Positions 46,583 through 63,876 of a DNA stretch of 64,000 nt are shown piece by piece; the stretch's first letter is position 1; every line of letters starts with the position of its first letter. This stretch comes from Zoroaster sp. YZ-2022. Lineage: Eukaryota > Echinodermata > Asteroidea > Forcipulatida > Zoroasteridae. A program made the position numbers and the translations under genes. The notes under the pieces were generated by a model, which ran no database searches, was not told the DNA's origin, and saw only the letters and a list, made by a program, of their open reading frames with translations. The stretch is taken from the NCBI GenBank assembly GCA_029582265.1, contig CM055816.1:7068047-7132046 (forward strand), written 5' to 3'.

Positions 46583-47205
46583 GTTGAGTTGCCCTCCAGT
46601 GAAAATATTTGAAGGGGTCGGTCGGTCGGGATTTTTTTCTCCTTGACTGTCATTTTAAGATTGAAATGCATTGGAACTGAAACCACATACCATGTTTTTC
46701 AAAGACAATGATCTAGCAGTATGCACAAGTACCTAAATAATAAAAAGACATCACACCTTCAACTTTATAATAATCTTTCAACAACTTCATTTAAACATTT
46801 CATACACTTGTTTCTAGCACTTTTGTTCTTAACAACTTTATGCAAGACATTTGCATACCTATCAGCAAGGAATTTTGTTTTAGAATAAAAGTATCCCAAG
46901 CATTTTTGTTGTACTTTTCGCTGTGATTGACACAGCAAATTCATCCATATTGCGTGCAATGCTCAACATGCAACATGTGAGTGGCCATTCGATTTGAAAA
47001 CGTGTAGATCGAGTCGCAATCGTTGACACACGTACAGTGCGGGGAGCCAGTGCACAACGTGTGAGGGCCATTTGATTTGAAAACGTGTAGATTGAGTCGC
47101 AATCGTTGACATACCGTACAAACAGTGCACGAAGCCAGTGGAAAACATGTGAGGGGCCATTCGATTGGAAAACATGTAGATTTGAGTCGCAATCGTTGGC
47201 ACAAA
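46583..47205. mobile_element. Second copy of the GTTGAGTTGCCCTCCA element (rearranged)
   Basis: Starts TTGAGTTGCCCTCCAGTGAA (46583) and shares long stretches with 18077-18691 in inverted orientation. It has an unrelated stretch at about 46720-46860 and several copies of ACGTGTAGATnGAGTCGCAA. The opposite TIR is lost near 47205. Confidence 0.68.
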
Positions 47206-47364
47206 GAGACTTTAAGACATGTTTAAAACATCACATAGTGACGAAAGAGACTTTAAGACATGTTTAAACCATCACATAGTGACGAAACCCTTTGAAATGG
47301 GATGTTGGCGACATTTAACTTCAGGTCTTTATATATTTTCTTTGTACATTTTCCTTCGGAACAG

Positions 47365-47487
47365 GGATCGGAATTTACAAAGTGCAGCAGCTGCGTGGAA
47401 CTAGAAGAGAAATTTCATAACAACAAAAACGAAGAGACACAAAAAGAAGATAGCCGGCCTGAAAGACCTTCACATAGAACAAGTCAT
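47365..47487 (+). CDS. DUF7869-related gene, exon 3 (CxxC motif)
   Basis: Acceptor TCCTTCGGAACAG|GGA, donor CAT|GTAAGT (strong), 123 nt (41 codons), phase 0 at both ends. It encodes GSEFTKCSSCVELEEKF, then a Lys/Glu-rich charged tail. The CxxC probably pairs with other Cys/His as a metal site. Confidence 0.72.
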
Positions 47488-47760
47488 GTAAGTAAATTGA
47501 ATTAACTACATCTGTATGATGTAATGGTTTACCTATACCCAACTATATGCACTCCCTTCCCCCGATTTATTAACCACAAATATAAATAAAAACAACATTT
47601 GTCATGTAGGCCGGCGTATCATGGGATCGCTGGGATAGTATCAAAATTTGATTGGAGTCTGCTAAACAAAAAAGTATTGTGCGCCATTACGAATATTCAA
47701 ATACTGATACGGCTTCTGAACGTGCACACATTTTTAATAAACTTGAATTAACCATTATAT

Positions 47761-48235
47761 TATATCAGCCCTGCGAAGCAGGCTGATATATTGTATTCTA
47801 ACAATTATTTATATCAGCCCTGCGAAGCAGGCTGATATATTGTAATGCAACAACTCTTTCTTTATATCAGCCCTGCGAAGCAGGCTGATATATTGTAATG
47901 CAAACATTCTTTCTTTCTTTCTTTCTTTATATCAGCCCTGCGAAGCAGGCTGATATATTGTAATGCAAAAATTATTTATATCAGCCCTGCGAAGCAGGCT
48001 GATATATTGTAATGCTACAACTCTTTATATCAGCCCTGCGAAGCAGGCTGATATATTGTAATGCTACAACTTCTTTATATCAGCCCTGCGAAGCAGGCTG
48101 ATATATTGTAATGCAAAAATTCTTTATATCAGCCCTGCGAAGCAGGCTGATATATTGTAATGCAAAAATTCTTTCTTTCTTTCTTTCTTTATATCAGCCC
48201 TGCGAAGCAGGCTGATATATTGTAATGCTACAACT

Positions 48236-48240
<5 letters not shown>
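47761..48240 (+). repeat. Array of nine left-end hairpins without bodies
   Basis: Nine copies of the 28-bp hairpin spaced 49-65 bp apart, joined by TATTGTAATGCAAAAATT-type leaders and (CTTT)n of variable length. The array resembles a direct-repeat array but consists only of transposon left termini. Confidence 0.9.

Positions 48241-48296
<56 letters not shown>
48236..48296. repeat. (CTTT)n microsatellite
   Basis: About 60 bp of pure TTTC repeats inside the left part of the innermost family B copy. It is the apparent landing site for further insertions. Confidence 0.95.
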
Positions 48297-51200
48297 GGGC
48301 AAACGGTCACGTGACCAAAATAAAAATGGCCATAACTCCTAAACTATTCGGCCGATTTTAAACAAACTTGGTCAAATTAAACCTTGATACCCGCCCTATC
48401 TAGAGATGGTCATAAAATTTGGCCAATGGTCATCTGGTGGTCAGTAGTGGTCATTTCATGAATATTTACAAAATGCTACTTCTCCCACATTCTTTAGCCG
48501 ATTGCAGCCTAACTTGGTCCAATGCTTCATTGACTCGAGTACCATTTGGGGTGTACACAGATTTCGGCCAGTGGTCACTTATCGGTCAGCAGTGGTCATT
48601 TTATGAAAAAAATTAAAAAGGTCTTTTTCACATTTTAAATGTATTTCATCTATCTGGGGATTTTCATAAAGTTTGGCCGATGGTCATCTAGTGGTCAGTA
48701 GTGGTCATTTAATTATAATCAATATTTACAAATAGCTTCTTCTACCACATTGTTCAGCCGATTGCAGCCTAACTTTGTCCAATGCTTCATTGGCTCGAAT
48801 ACACAGATTTTGGCCAGTGGTCACGTATCGGTCAGCAGTGGTCATTTTAATTTTTATAAAAAAAAATTAAAATGTCGTTTTCACATTTTCAATGTATTTC
48901 ATCTATCTGGGGATTTTCATAAAGTTTGGCCGATGGTCATCTAGTGGTCAGTAGTAGTCATTTAATCAATATTTACAAAATGCTCCTTCTCCCACATTCT
49001 TTAGCCGATTGCAGCCTAAGTTGGTCCAATGCTTCATTGGCTCGAATACACAGATTTTGGCCAGTGGTCACCTATTGGTCAGCAGTGGTCATTTTGTAAA
49101 AAAAATTAAAATGTCGTTTTTACATTTTAAATTTAGTTTATAGGGCTGATATTCGTGCTTCGTGAAGCACATTAGCTCTAGTTCTTTCTTTCTTCGGTCA
49201 AAAGGTCACGTGACTAAAATAAAAATGGCCATAACTCTAAAACTATTCGGCCGATTTCAAAGAAACTTTGTCAAATCATGGAGGAATAAATGCTCGATCG
49301 ATTCATGTTCATAAATTTCGGCCACCGGTCACCCAGTGGTCAGTAGTGGTCATTTACTGAATATTTACAAAATGCTACTTCTCCCACATTTTGTGGACTA
49401 TTGCGGCCAAACTTGGACAGATGCACCATTAACCTGTGCTACATATGGGGTGTACACAGATTTCGGCCACTGGTCACCTATCGGTCAGCAGTGGTCATTT
49501 CATCAATATTTACAAAATGCTTCTTCTCCCACATTCTTTAGCCGATTGCAGCCTAACTTGGTCCAATGGTTCATTGACTCGAGTCCCATTTGGGGTGCTC
49601 ACAGATTTCGGCCAGTGGTCACTTATCGGTCAGCAGTGGTCATTTTATGAAAAAATACAAAAATGTCTTATACACATTTTAAATGTATTTCATCTATCTG
49701 GGGATTTTCATAACGTTTGGCCGATGGTCATCTAGTGGTCAGTTGTGGTCATTTAATTATAATCAATATTTACAAATAGCTTCTTCTACCACATTCTTCA
49801 GCCGATTGCAGCCTAACTTGGTCCAATGCTTCATTGCTCGAATACACAGATTTTGGCCAGTGCTCACCTATCGGTCAGCAGTGGTCATTTTATTTAAAAA
49901 AATTAAAATGTCGTTTTCACATTTTCAATGCATTTCATCTATCTGGGGATTTTCATAAAGTTTGGCCGATGGTCACCTAGTGGTCAGTAGTGGTCATTTA
50001 ATCAATATTTACAAAATGCTTCTCCCACATTCTTTAGCCGATTGCAGCCTGACTTAGTCCAAAGTTTCATTGGCTCGAATACACAGATTTTGGCCAGTGG
50101 TCACCTATTGGTCAGCAGTGGTCATTTTGTATATAAAAATGTCATTTTTACATTTTAAATTTAGTTTATAGGGCTGATATTCGTGCTTCGTGAAGCACAT
50201 TAGCTCTAGTTATATCAGCCCTGCGAAGCAGGCTGATATATTGTAATGCAAAAATTATTTCTTTCTTTCTTCGGTCAAACGGTCACGTGACTAAAATAAA
50301 AATGGCCATAACTCTAAAACTATTCAGCCGATTTCAAACAAACTTTGTCAAATCATGGAGGAATAAATGCGCCATCGAGGCATGTTCATAAATTTCGGCC
50401 AACGGTCACCCAGTGGTCAGTAGTGGTCATTTACTGAATATTTACAAAATGCTTCTTCTCCCACATTTTGTGGCCTATTACGGCCAAACTTGGACAGATG
50501 CACCATTAACCTGTGCTACATATGGGGTGTACACAGATTTCGGCCAGTGGTCACCTATCGGTCAGCAGTGGTCATTTCATGAATATTTACAAAATGCTAC
50601 TTCTCCCACATTCTTTAGCCGATTGCAGCCTAACTTGGTCCAATGCTTCATTGACTCGAGTCCCATTTGGGGTGCACACAGATTTTGGCCAGTGGTCACT
50701 TATCGGTCAGCAGTGGTCATTTTATTTAAAACAATTAAAATGTCGTTTTCACATTTTCAATGTATTTCATCTATCTGGGGATTTTCATAAAGTTTGGCCG
50801 ATGGTCATCTAGTGGTCAGTTGTGGTCATTTAATTATAATCAATATTTACAAATAGCTTCTTCTACCACATTCTTCAGCCGATTGCAGCCTAACTTGGTC
50901 CAATGCTTCATTGCTCGAATACACAGATTTTGACCAGTAGTCACCTATCGGTCAGCAGTGGTCATTTTATGAAACAAAATTAAAATGTCGTTTTCACATT
51001 TTCAATGTATTTCATCTATCTGGGGATTTTCATAAAGTTTGGCCGATGGTCATCTAGTGGTCAGTAGTGGTCATTTAATCAATATTTACAAAATGCTTCT
51101 TCTCCCACATTCTTTAGCCGATTTCAACCTGACTTGGTCCAATGCTTCATTGGCTCGAATACACAGATTTTGGCCAGTGGTCACCTATTGGTCAGCAGTG

Positions 51201-51634
51201 GTAATTTTGTAACAAAATATAAAAATGCCGTTTTTACATTTTAAATTTAGTTAATAGGGCTGATATTCGTGCTTCGTGAAGCACATTAGCTCTAGTTCTT
51301 TATATCAGCCCTGCGAAGCAGGCTGATATATTGTAATGCTACAACTCTTTCTTTCTTTCTTCCAAACGCTCACGTGACTAAAATAAAAATGGCCATAACT
51401 CTAAAACTATTCGGCCGATTTCAAACAAACTTTGTCAAATCATGGAGGAATAAATGCGCCATCGAGGCATGTTCATAAATTTCGGCCAACGGTCACGCAG
51501 TGGTCAGTAGTGGTCATTTAGTGAATATTTACAAAATGCTTCTTCTCCCACATTTTGTGGCCTATTGCGGCCAAACTTGGACAGATGCACCATTACCCTG
51601 TGCTACATATGGGGTGTACACAGATTTTTGCCAG

Positions 51635-52345
51635 TGGACTTAGAATGGTCACTAGTGGTCATTTCACATGCATAGCGAGTACTTGTGCATGAAAAACCTC
51701 GTTCCCAAGTTCCGATCGCCCTGATTGTATTGTGCCCGCTTGCATGCGCAATCTGCCGTGTGTCGAGGTGGGTACATGCTCGTGGTGTATTACGCGAACG
51801 TCGTCGCACCAGTACCACATTACTGGCCTGCTCGTTTCAGCTCCATGGCATGGTAAGATGCTTTCAGATTAATTTTGCTGTTCAAAAATCATTTCAAGTT
51901 CTAACGTCAGGCCATTCATATACGTAGTATGGTCAATGTGATCATGCCAACAGTTGTTTTCCCCTGTCGTTCTAGAGAGAAAATGTTGGTATCATGTACT
52001 ATAAATAGTAATTTAAAAAATGTATAATCTACAAGGATTTCAGTATCACAAAATTCTGTGTGAAATCATAATGCCATGTCCGGAAAGTGGGCAACCGTTA
52101 ACGTCTGTGTAGGCCTAACGTTGTCATTATTTAAACATGTTCAATACTTTGAATATGCTGAGGCTATCATCAAACTTTAGTCTTCGAGTTGTTTACAGAA
52201 TTCAAAATGTTCATGGCTTGAAAGGCTACTCCAATGTTATTTTTTATGCTTATGGAGCCTCTAACGTTAACTTAGCCCCAAATACTCCACGCCCGAGGCC
52301 ACAGAACGTGGTTAGCAAAAAATAGGATGTTATCTGCAAAATTAA
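51635..52345. other. Foreign segment inside a family B element, possible captured gene fragment
   Basis: The body of the copy that begins at 51302 departs from the family near 51635 and returns near 52345, just before its right end. The insert is less AT-rich at first, contains a CATG|GTAAGA donor-like site at 51855, and a 62-codon frame (52137-52325) starting MFNTLNMLRLSSNFSLRVVY. That start is Arg/Ser/Leu-rich like a mitochondrial targeting peptide and the frame ends in a Pro/Arg-rich stretch. Source gene not recognised. Confidence 0.5.
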
Positions 52346-53359
52346 AACAAATGTCGTATTCACATTTTAAATTCAGTTTATAGGGCTGATATTCGTGCTT
52401 CGTGAAGCACATTAGCTCTAGTTATATCAGCCCTGCGAAGCAGGCTGATATATTGTAATGCTACAACTCTTTCTTTCTTTCTTCCAAACGGTCACGTGAC
52501 TAAAATAAAATGGCCATAACTCTAAAACTATTCGGCCGATTTCAAACAAACTTTGTCAAATCGTGGAGGAATAAATGCGCCATCGAGGCACGTTCATAAA
52601 TTTCGGCCAACGGTCACCCAGTGGTGAGTAGTGGTCATTTACTGAATATTTACAAAATGCTTCTTCTCCCACATTTTGTGGCCTATTGCGGCCAAACTTG
52701 GACAGATGCACCATTAACATGTGCTACATATGGGGTGTACACAGATTTAGGCCAGTGGTCACCTATCGGTCAGTAGTGGTCATTTTATGAAAAAATACAA
52801 AAATGTCTTATTCACATTTTAAATGTATTTCATCTATCTGGGGATTTTCATAAAGTTTGGCCGATGGTCATCTAGTGGTCAGTTGTGGTCATTTAATTAT
52901 AATCAATATTTACAAATAGCTTCTTCTACCACATTCTTCAGCCGATTGCAGCCTAACTTGGTCCAATGCTTCATTGCTCGAATACACAGATTTTGGCCAG
53001 TGGTCACCTATCGGTCAGCAGTGGTCATTTTATTTAAAAAAAAATAAAATGTCGTTTTCACATTTTCAATGTATTTCATCTATCTGGGGATTTTCATAAA
53101 GTTTGGCCGATGGTCATCTAGTGGTCAGAAGTGGTCATTTAATCAATATTTACAAAATGCTTCTTCTCCCACATTCTTTAGCCGATAACCTGACTAGGTC
53201 CAATGCTTCATTGGCTCGAATACACAGATTTTGGCCAGTGGTCACCTATTGGTCAGCAGTGGTCATTTTGTTAAAAAAATAAAAAAATGTCGTTTTTACA
53301 TTTTAAATTTAGTTTATAGGGCTGATATTCGTGCTTCGTGAAGCACATTAGCTCTAGTT

Positions 53360-53627
53360 CACTCTGTATTGAGGTTATTTTCCAGACAGTGGTGTACAAC
53401 ATGACACTATAATAGTGATCTACATTGCTACATGTAGAATACCAATGTGGCATGAGTCATTAAAATCGCTGTATCTCTGCTTCTGAATTATTCCTTAAGC
53501 TACGTACAACATTGCCGATAAATAACAACACAAAGTCAAACAAATTTCAACAGAAATGTTGAAACTGTGAATGTCACATGTTGATAAACGCTTTTCAAGG
53601 ATATTCAGTTCAATGCAAAAGTCACAG
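53360..53627. other. Intron remainder, no feature
   Basis: Unique sequence between the last family B right end and exon 4 of the DUF7869-related gene. Nothing supportable. Confidence 0.4.
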
Positions 53628-53823
53628 AAATTTTTGTTTATTAATCCCTCCAGGCTAGAGCGCAAACAATACTATATTAAACGACAGAATGCACGAGACA
53701 ACCCCAAAGAGCATGTCACCATAATCATAGATGGGATGGACCAGAGAAAAACTGATGTTCCTCATCTGGTAACTACAAGGCCACGCAACATCTGGCAAGA
53801 CTCAGAACACACATTACGGGTGA
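53628..53823 (+). CDS. DUF7869-related gene, exon 4 (DGMDQ block)
   Basis: Encodes LERKQYYIKRQNARDN, EHVTIIIDGMDQRKTDVPHL and EHTLRV. Two starts are possible. The acceptor at 53627 (GTCACAG) fits the phase of exon 3. The acceptor at 53653 (TTAATCCCTCCAG) has the better pyrimidine tract but needs phase 2, so an intervening small exon would be missing. At the end, donor GTGA|GTAAAT (exon to 53823, phase 1) fits exon 5; the overlapping CGG|GTGAGT at 53819 does not. Confidence 0.72.
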
Positions 53824-54052
53824 GTAAATGCTAGCGTTGTTAAGTTCACAGGGCTTACTTTCACCATCTATGGTTTCATCAATCCTGAGGATTAGAACTG
53901 AAACAGACAGTTTGTGAATGGGTTGACCGTAAATCATTCGCGGACGCCCACAGGATAAAATCCATAATGATTTCACAATGCTCTTAAGGTTTATGAAAAA
54001 GAGAAATGTTTCTGATGGTTAAGCCTTCATATGATATTACATACATACCGTA

Positions 54053-54409
54053 ATAATAATAATGTGGACTTATATAGCGCACTTATCCACCAAACTGGTG
54101 CTCAAGACGCATTATCTTATTACCCCTGCTCATCATGCTCATAAATCATTCCTAAAACCATCTCAGCTCCCTGTGGAGTATACAGCTCAATTGCTGCCAT
54201 TACAGCGCATATAGGGGCTAATCAAACACAACAACCAACTCTGCCCTCACAGGTATCCATTTACCCTGGGTGGAGAGAAGCAATTATGGTAAAGTGTCTT
54301 GCTCAAGGACACAAGCACCATGGTCGCGGTTGGGATTCGAACCCACATTCTGACGACTCAGCCATCAGAACACAAATCCGATGCACTAAACTGCTCCACC
54401 ATGGCACTC
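54053..54409 (-). mobile_element. tRNA-derived SINE, minus orientation
   Basis: Fourth copy of the family: (TAA)n at 54050-54062, TATATAGCGCACTTATCCACC, CAGCTCCCTGTGGAGTATAC, and a tRNA-like head ending ATGGCACTC. Its head resembles the 16314 copy (CATGGTCGCGGTTGGGATTC) more than the 13903 copy, so two subfamilies exist. It lies in an intron of the DUF7869-related gene. Confidence 0.8.
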
Positions 54410-54479
54410 GTATCAACCATTAGACATCTATAGATACATATTTCAGTGCAATAATATAATTTACATTACTTTTGTATAG

Positions 54480-54715
54480 GTGCCATCTTGCATACAAACG
54501 TTCGAGTGGAAAAATTCCCTTTAGCTTACATAGATATGAGGCAGTTTCCACATGATCCCAACCTGACAATAAATGTGCTTCTGCGGGCGCTGTATCTGAT
54601 CAGACAATATCTGGGAAGAACCCTGAATGTTCAATTGGATAACTGTTTCAGAGAAAACAAAAACAGGCACGTGGTATGTTTTGCGTCACTTGTGGAGTAC
54701 GGAATATTTACAGAG
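54480..54715 (+). CDS. DUF7869-related gene, exon 5 (QLDN..RENKN block)
   Basis: Acceptor CTTTTGTATAG|GT, donor GAG|GTAAGT, 236 nt, phase 1 to phase 0. It encodes [34 protein letters not shown] and [18 protein letters not shown], ending YGIFTE. PHD-NLT and QLDN-RENKN are the most conserved stretches I associate with this family. A next exon is implied by the perfect donor but was not found. Confidence 0.78.
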
Positions 54716-54803
54716 GTAAGTGTTATAATTTATCGCTTTTTACAGTCGATACAATTATAGAAGTAAAAGAAAACAGTTTCTTAGTTACTGATTTGTTCTG
54801 TGA

Positions 54804-54915
<112 letters not shown>

Positions 54916-54934
54916 GGTTCAGCAAAGAAAAATT

Positions 54935-55006
54935 GGCTGATGCCGGACTCGAACCCGCGATCTCTCGAATACCAGACGAGCGCTCTACCAACTGAGCTAA
55001 CCAGCC
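54935..55006 (-). tRNA. tRNA-like sequence (Thr-GGU-like), probably a pseudo-tRNA
   Basis: On the minus strand it reads GGCTGGTTAGCTCAGTTGG and folds with a fully paired 7-bp acceptor stem (one G-U), a D arm GCTC/GAGC, a loop with GGT at the anticodon position and a T arm with TTCGAGT. There is a mismatch in the T stem and a U-U in the anticodon stem, and eukaryotes rarely use a GGU threonine tRNA. It is repeated twice nearby. Better read as a SINE head than a working tRNA. Confidence 0.5.
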
Positions 55007-55239
55007 CATGTTGGTGGGTGCTCCACTTATGCCAATTATCTATTGCTCTATGGGGCCAGGTCAGAGGCCAAACCATATCTGCCGAGGCCAGGGATCAAGC
55101 CCCGGTCAGATGCAAACAACCCGGGTAACGGCAGTAGCGGGGATCACACAAGCCTTTTATGTGGTTGTACACAAAGTAGATTTATATGGAGAAACTGACC
55201 TGAAATATTATATAAACGGTTCGCGAGCAAAGACAAATT

Positions 55240-55311
55240 GGCTGATGCCAGACTCGAACCCGCGATCTCTCGATTACCGTACGAGCGCTCTACCAACTGA
55301 GCTAACCAGCC
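55240..55311 (-). repeat. tRNA-like block, copy 2
   Basis: Same fold as copy 1, but the anticodon loop reads ACGGTAA with C in place of the invariant U33, so it should not work as a tRNA. Confidence 0.6.
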
Positions 55312-55560
55312 CCTATATTGGTGAGCGGTCCACTTATGCCAATTATCTATTGCTCTATGGGGCCAGGTCAGAGGCCAAACCATATCTGCCGAGTAGCCAG
55401 GGATCAAGCCCCGGTCAGATGCAAACAACCTGGGTAACGGCAGTAGCGGGAATCACACAATTAACGGGACACAAGCCTTTTATGTGTTTTTACACAAAGT
55501 AGATTTATATGGAGAAACTGACCTGAAATATTATAAACGGTTCGCGAGCAAAGAAAAATT

Positions 55561-55632
55561 GGCTGATGCCGGACTCGAACCCGCGACCTCTCGATTACCG
55601 TACGAGCGCTCTACCAACTGAGCTAACCAGCC
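55561..55632 (-). repeat. tRNA-like block, copy 3
   Basis: Anticodon loop as in copy 2; one D-to-T region difference from it. Part of the tandem repeat. Confidence 0.6.
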
Positions 55633-55679
55633 CCTATGTTGGTGGGCGGTCCACTTATGCCAATTATCTACACGCACAC

Positions 55680-57075
55680 ACACACACACATTTACAATAA
55701 TTGTACCACAGATTTATTGCTTACCTTGGGGCTTGTGTTTTAGATGCTTTCTAGGCTGTTGAACTGATTCTCACTGATGCCAGCCATTGCATCTAATTCC
55801 AATTACTTGGCATACTGGAGAGCTAAAATACAAAATATAAATAAATGTTCAAATGATTCTGTGAAAAAATACATTCTGAATGGGGAAAGGCCAACATGTA
55901 TTACTCCAGTAAGAGAATGCCCTCTATAATTGGTGTACACATGTTGTCCACCAACACACCTGCATGTTTATTTTCCAATTAAAACTCATATTAACTCATC
56001 CCTCTGCAGCTTTTTCTTCATTTATTAGTTTTCTTTTTTTATGCAGGCTCTTCATCTTTTTTATGTTATAAGACCTGACCTTTCTTTAAAGCATAGAGGG
56101 ACAGACTTTTTATGCTTAATAATAACAAAACAACAAATTTAACCTAGCTCAGAAAAACAGGTGCCCCTATGACAATTTTGTGGCTACAACTAGCAGACTA
56201 ATCACGTAAAAGCATCTCTTTAGGTTGAGTTATGGATATATTTCGCTGACACGAAGAACATGCAGAATTGCAGAAGAGACAACAACACACGAACATGTAT
56301 ATTTACATGGATTTGCATACATGTATATGTACTGTACATATATGTAGGCGAGTTACGATGCTCTTTTGACTTGGACTGCATGGCACAGTTTTTAAACTTT
56401 TTTCTGGACAATAATCTATCCATGCTCAGTCATTATCCTTAGTTAAAATGCAAACTTAAAATCATGTAGGTACACTGCAAAAACAGCGAAAGAGTAGACT
56501 CAGTATAGTTTTTACGAAATAGATGCAGTACAACAGTTTCGTCCGTCACGAACCTCCATTGGATTGTGTATGCAATAATTATGTCTACGATAGGCCTACT
56601 TTACAAACGCACATTCTAGGCCAATAAACCTCTAAATAATGTCTACTTACCTCTTAATAATGCAATTATATTTTCCTCTTTCTCGGTAACCCATTTTATT
56701 TTCTTGTATTTTGCTTTGGAGTTAATAAGAACGGCAAAATTCCTCAGTATTTTTTCATGTAAACGAGAATTAAATGGCCGCCGCTGAAAATGTTTTGCTT
56801 GTGATAAAATGTCACGTGATCACTGATACGCAATGTGATTGGAGATTGCCTCGACAGATTGCCTCAAAGTAGAAAGCCAGCTAGTATAGTCTACTCATTG
56901 CCACTGGATTGCATGAAATGCCACACAGGGCAATCTCCGAGCAATCTCATTGCAGCAACTTTTATTGCCTGAAAATTGCCCGAAAATTGCCCCGTGTGAC
57001 AAGGCCTTTACGTTGTAGGGCAATATTAAACTCCGTATATTGCTGTGTGTACGTATTCTGTGCACGCGCAATTAT
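55680..57075. other. No exon found between two genes
   Basis: Searched for the missing end of the DUF7869-related gene and for the glycine-loop half of the kinase gene; neither is visible. There is a region with many ATTGCC/GGCAAT repeats at 56840-57020 that looks like one end of a DNA element. Confidence 0.4.
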
Positions 57076-57084
57076 GTCTATTCG

Positions 57085-57642
57085 TACATACAGGGAATAG
57101 TAATTCAGCGTATTGTTTCACTTAACCTTCCGGTTTCGACCGGAAGGAAAGGTCAGATTGGGGTCACGTCTGAAAACGAAATGTGACATAGTTCAAGATC
57201 TTTAAGATAATAAAAAGATTGTGAAAATATCTTCTATGGTTCATGAGATATGATTTTTTGAAATTTTGAAATTTTCAACTTCCAGTTTCGACCGGAAGGA
57301 TAGGTCAGATTGGGATCATGTCTAAAAACGAAAAATCACATAATTCAACATCTTTCAGATGATGCAAAGATTGTCAAAATATCCTTTGTGGTTCATGAGA
57401 TATAAATTTTTGAAATATTAAATTTTGATTTAGCGTAATTCGACACCTGATGACGTAATCATGACGTCACAGCAAACGGTTTCGTCTGCCTGATATGTTC
57501 TGTTTATGTGTTAAGTTTGGAGGCTGTAAATGCTCAGCAAGGATGCCTTTGTTGCCGGACAGTCGCCACTGAGAAGAAGTAAAAACAAAAAAAAAACAGT
57601 ACAAAAACAATAGGTGTTCGCGCTGCGCGTTCGAACACCTAA
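57085..57642 (+). mobile_element. Helentron-like family A element, right part with intact terminal hairpin
   Basis: Two internal units with a clean CTTCCGGTTTCGACCGGAAG hairpin (57128) and its variant (57280), then GATGACGTAATCATGACGTC and TGTTCTGTTTATGTGTTAAG. A GAGAAGAAGTAAAAACAAAA tract and the hairpin AGGTGTTCGCGCTGCGCG... / CGAACACCT end at 57641. The left end is missing. Confidence 0.65.
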
Positions 57643-57923
57643 TTAACACGGAGTCAAGTTAAGTCTGACTTTGTCAATGTTAATTCAACACTTAAAAGTG
57701 AAAAGCTAAATTCAACCTGATAAAGTGTTGTCACTGACCGAACTTGTAAAATGTTGATTCAACACTTTAGTTTAAGAGTGCAACTTCAACATTCTTAAGT
57801 GATGAGATCAGAACAAAACCTCTTTTTTGGTATTTTGTAAGTAAATCGGCTTCCGCGTCCACACTGCGGTATTTGTGGTCTATGATCAAAAGTAGAATAA
57901 TAGATCATCATTTCTTCCATTAG

Positions 57924-63876
<5,953 letters not shown>

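Larger units (their letters stand above)
47758..53358 (+). mobile_element. Helentron-like family B cluster: 12 left ends, 5 right ends
   Basis: Left ends are a hairpin (ATATCAGCCCTGCGAAGCA, then GGCTGATAT) at 47761, 47811, 47864, 47929, 47978, 48027, 48077, 48126, 48191, 50212, 51302 and 52424. Right ends carry AGGGCTGATAT, a GTGCTTCGTGAAGCAC hairpin and ATTAGCTCTAG, closing at 49181, 50209, 51295, 52421 and 53357. The right AGGGCTGATAT is the complement of the left ATATCAGCCCT, a subterminal inverted repeat as in Helentron-associated elements. A hairpin about 8 nt before a terminal CTAG also fits Helitrons. Bodies hold ~230-bp tandem units (CCAGTGGTCA, TCGGTCAGCAGTGGTCATTT). New copies start in the (CTTT)n tract or directly after the CTAG of another. 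No Rep/helicase gene: nonautonomous. Confidence 0.75.
44668..54715 (+). pseudogene. DUF7869-related multi-exon gene, apparently damaged and 3'-truncated
   Basis: Five plus-strand exons (44668-45609, 46233-46322, 47365-47487, about 53628-53823, 54480-54715) encode, in order: a repeat-bearing N-terminus, a Cys motif, a segment SYRHFSNLWKSNF, a CSSC motif, an ERKQYYIKRQNA helix, IIIDGMDQRKTDVPHL, and [15 protein letters not shown]. The last two blocks match my recollection of the DUF7869-type region found in many invertebrate and fungal multicopy proteins. Its spaced acidic residues (DGMD, QLDN) look like an RNase H/DDE-type core, so a transposase origin is plausible but not shown. The exon 2 donor reads AAG|TTATGT where GT is required. 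No exon with the expected third acidic block was found before 57.9 kb. Likely a pseudogene or a degrading transposase-like gene. Confidence 0.65.

Noticed and set aside
47761..48240. CRISPR-like array: nine 28-bp palindromic repeats with 20-37-bp spacers
   Set aside because: The repeats are the left termini of the family B transposon, the spacers are its leader plus (CTTT)n, and the genome is eukaryotic.
54935..55632. Three working tRNA genes
   Set aside because: Stem mismatches, a rare GGU anticodon in copy 1, and loss of U33 in copies 2 and 3; they sit in a tandem repeat.
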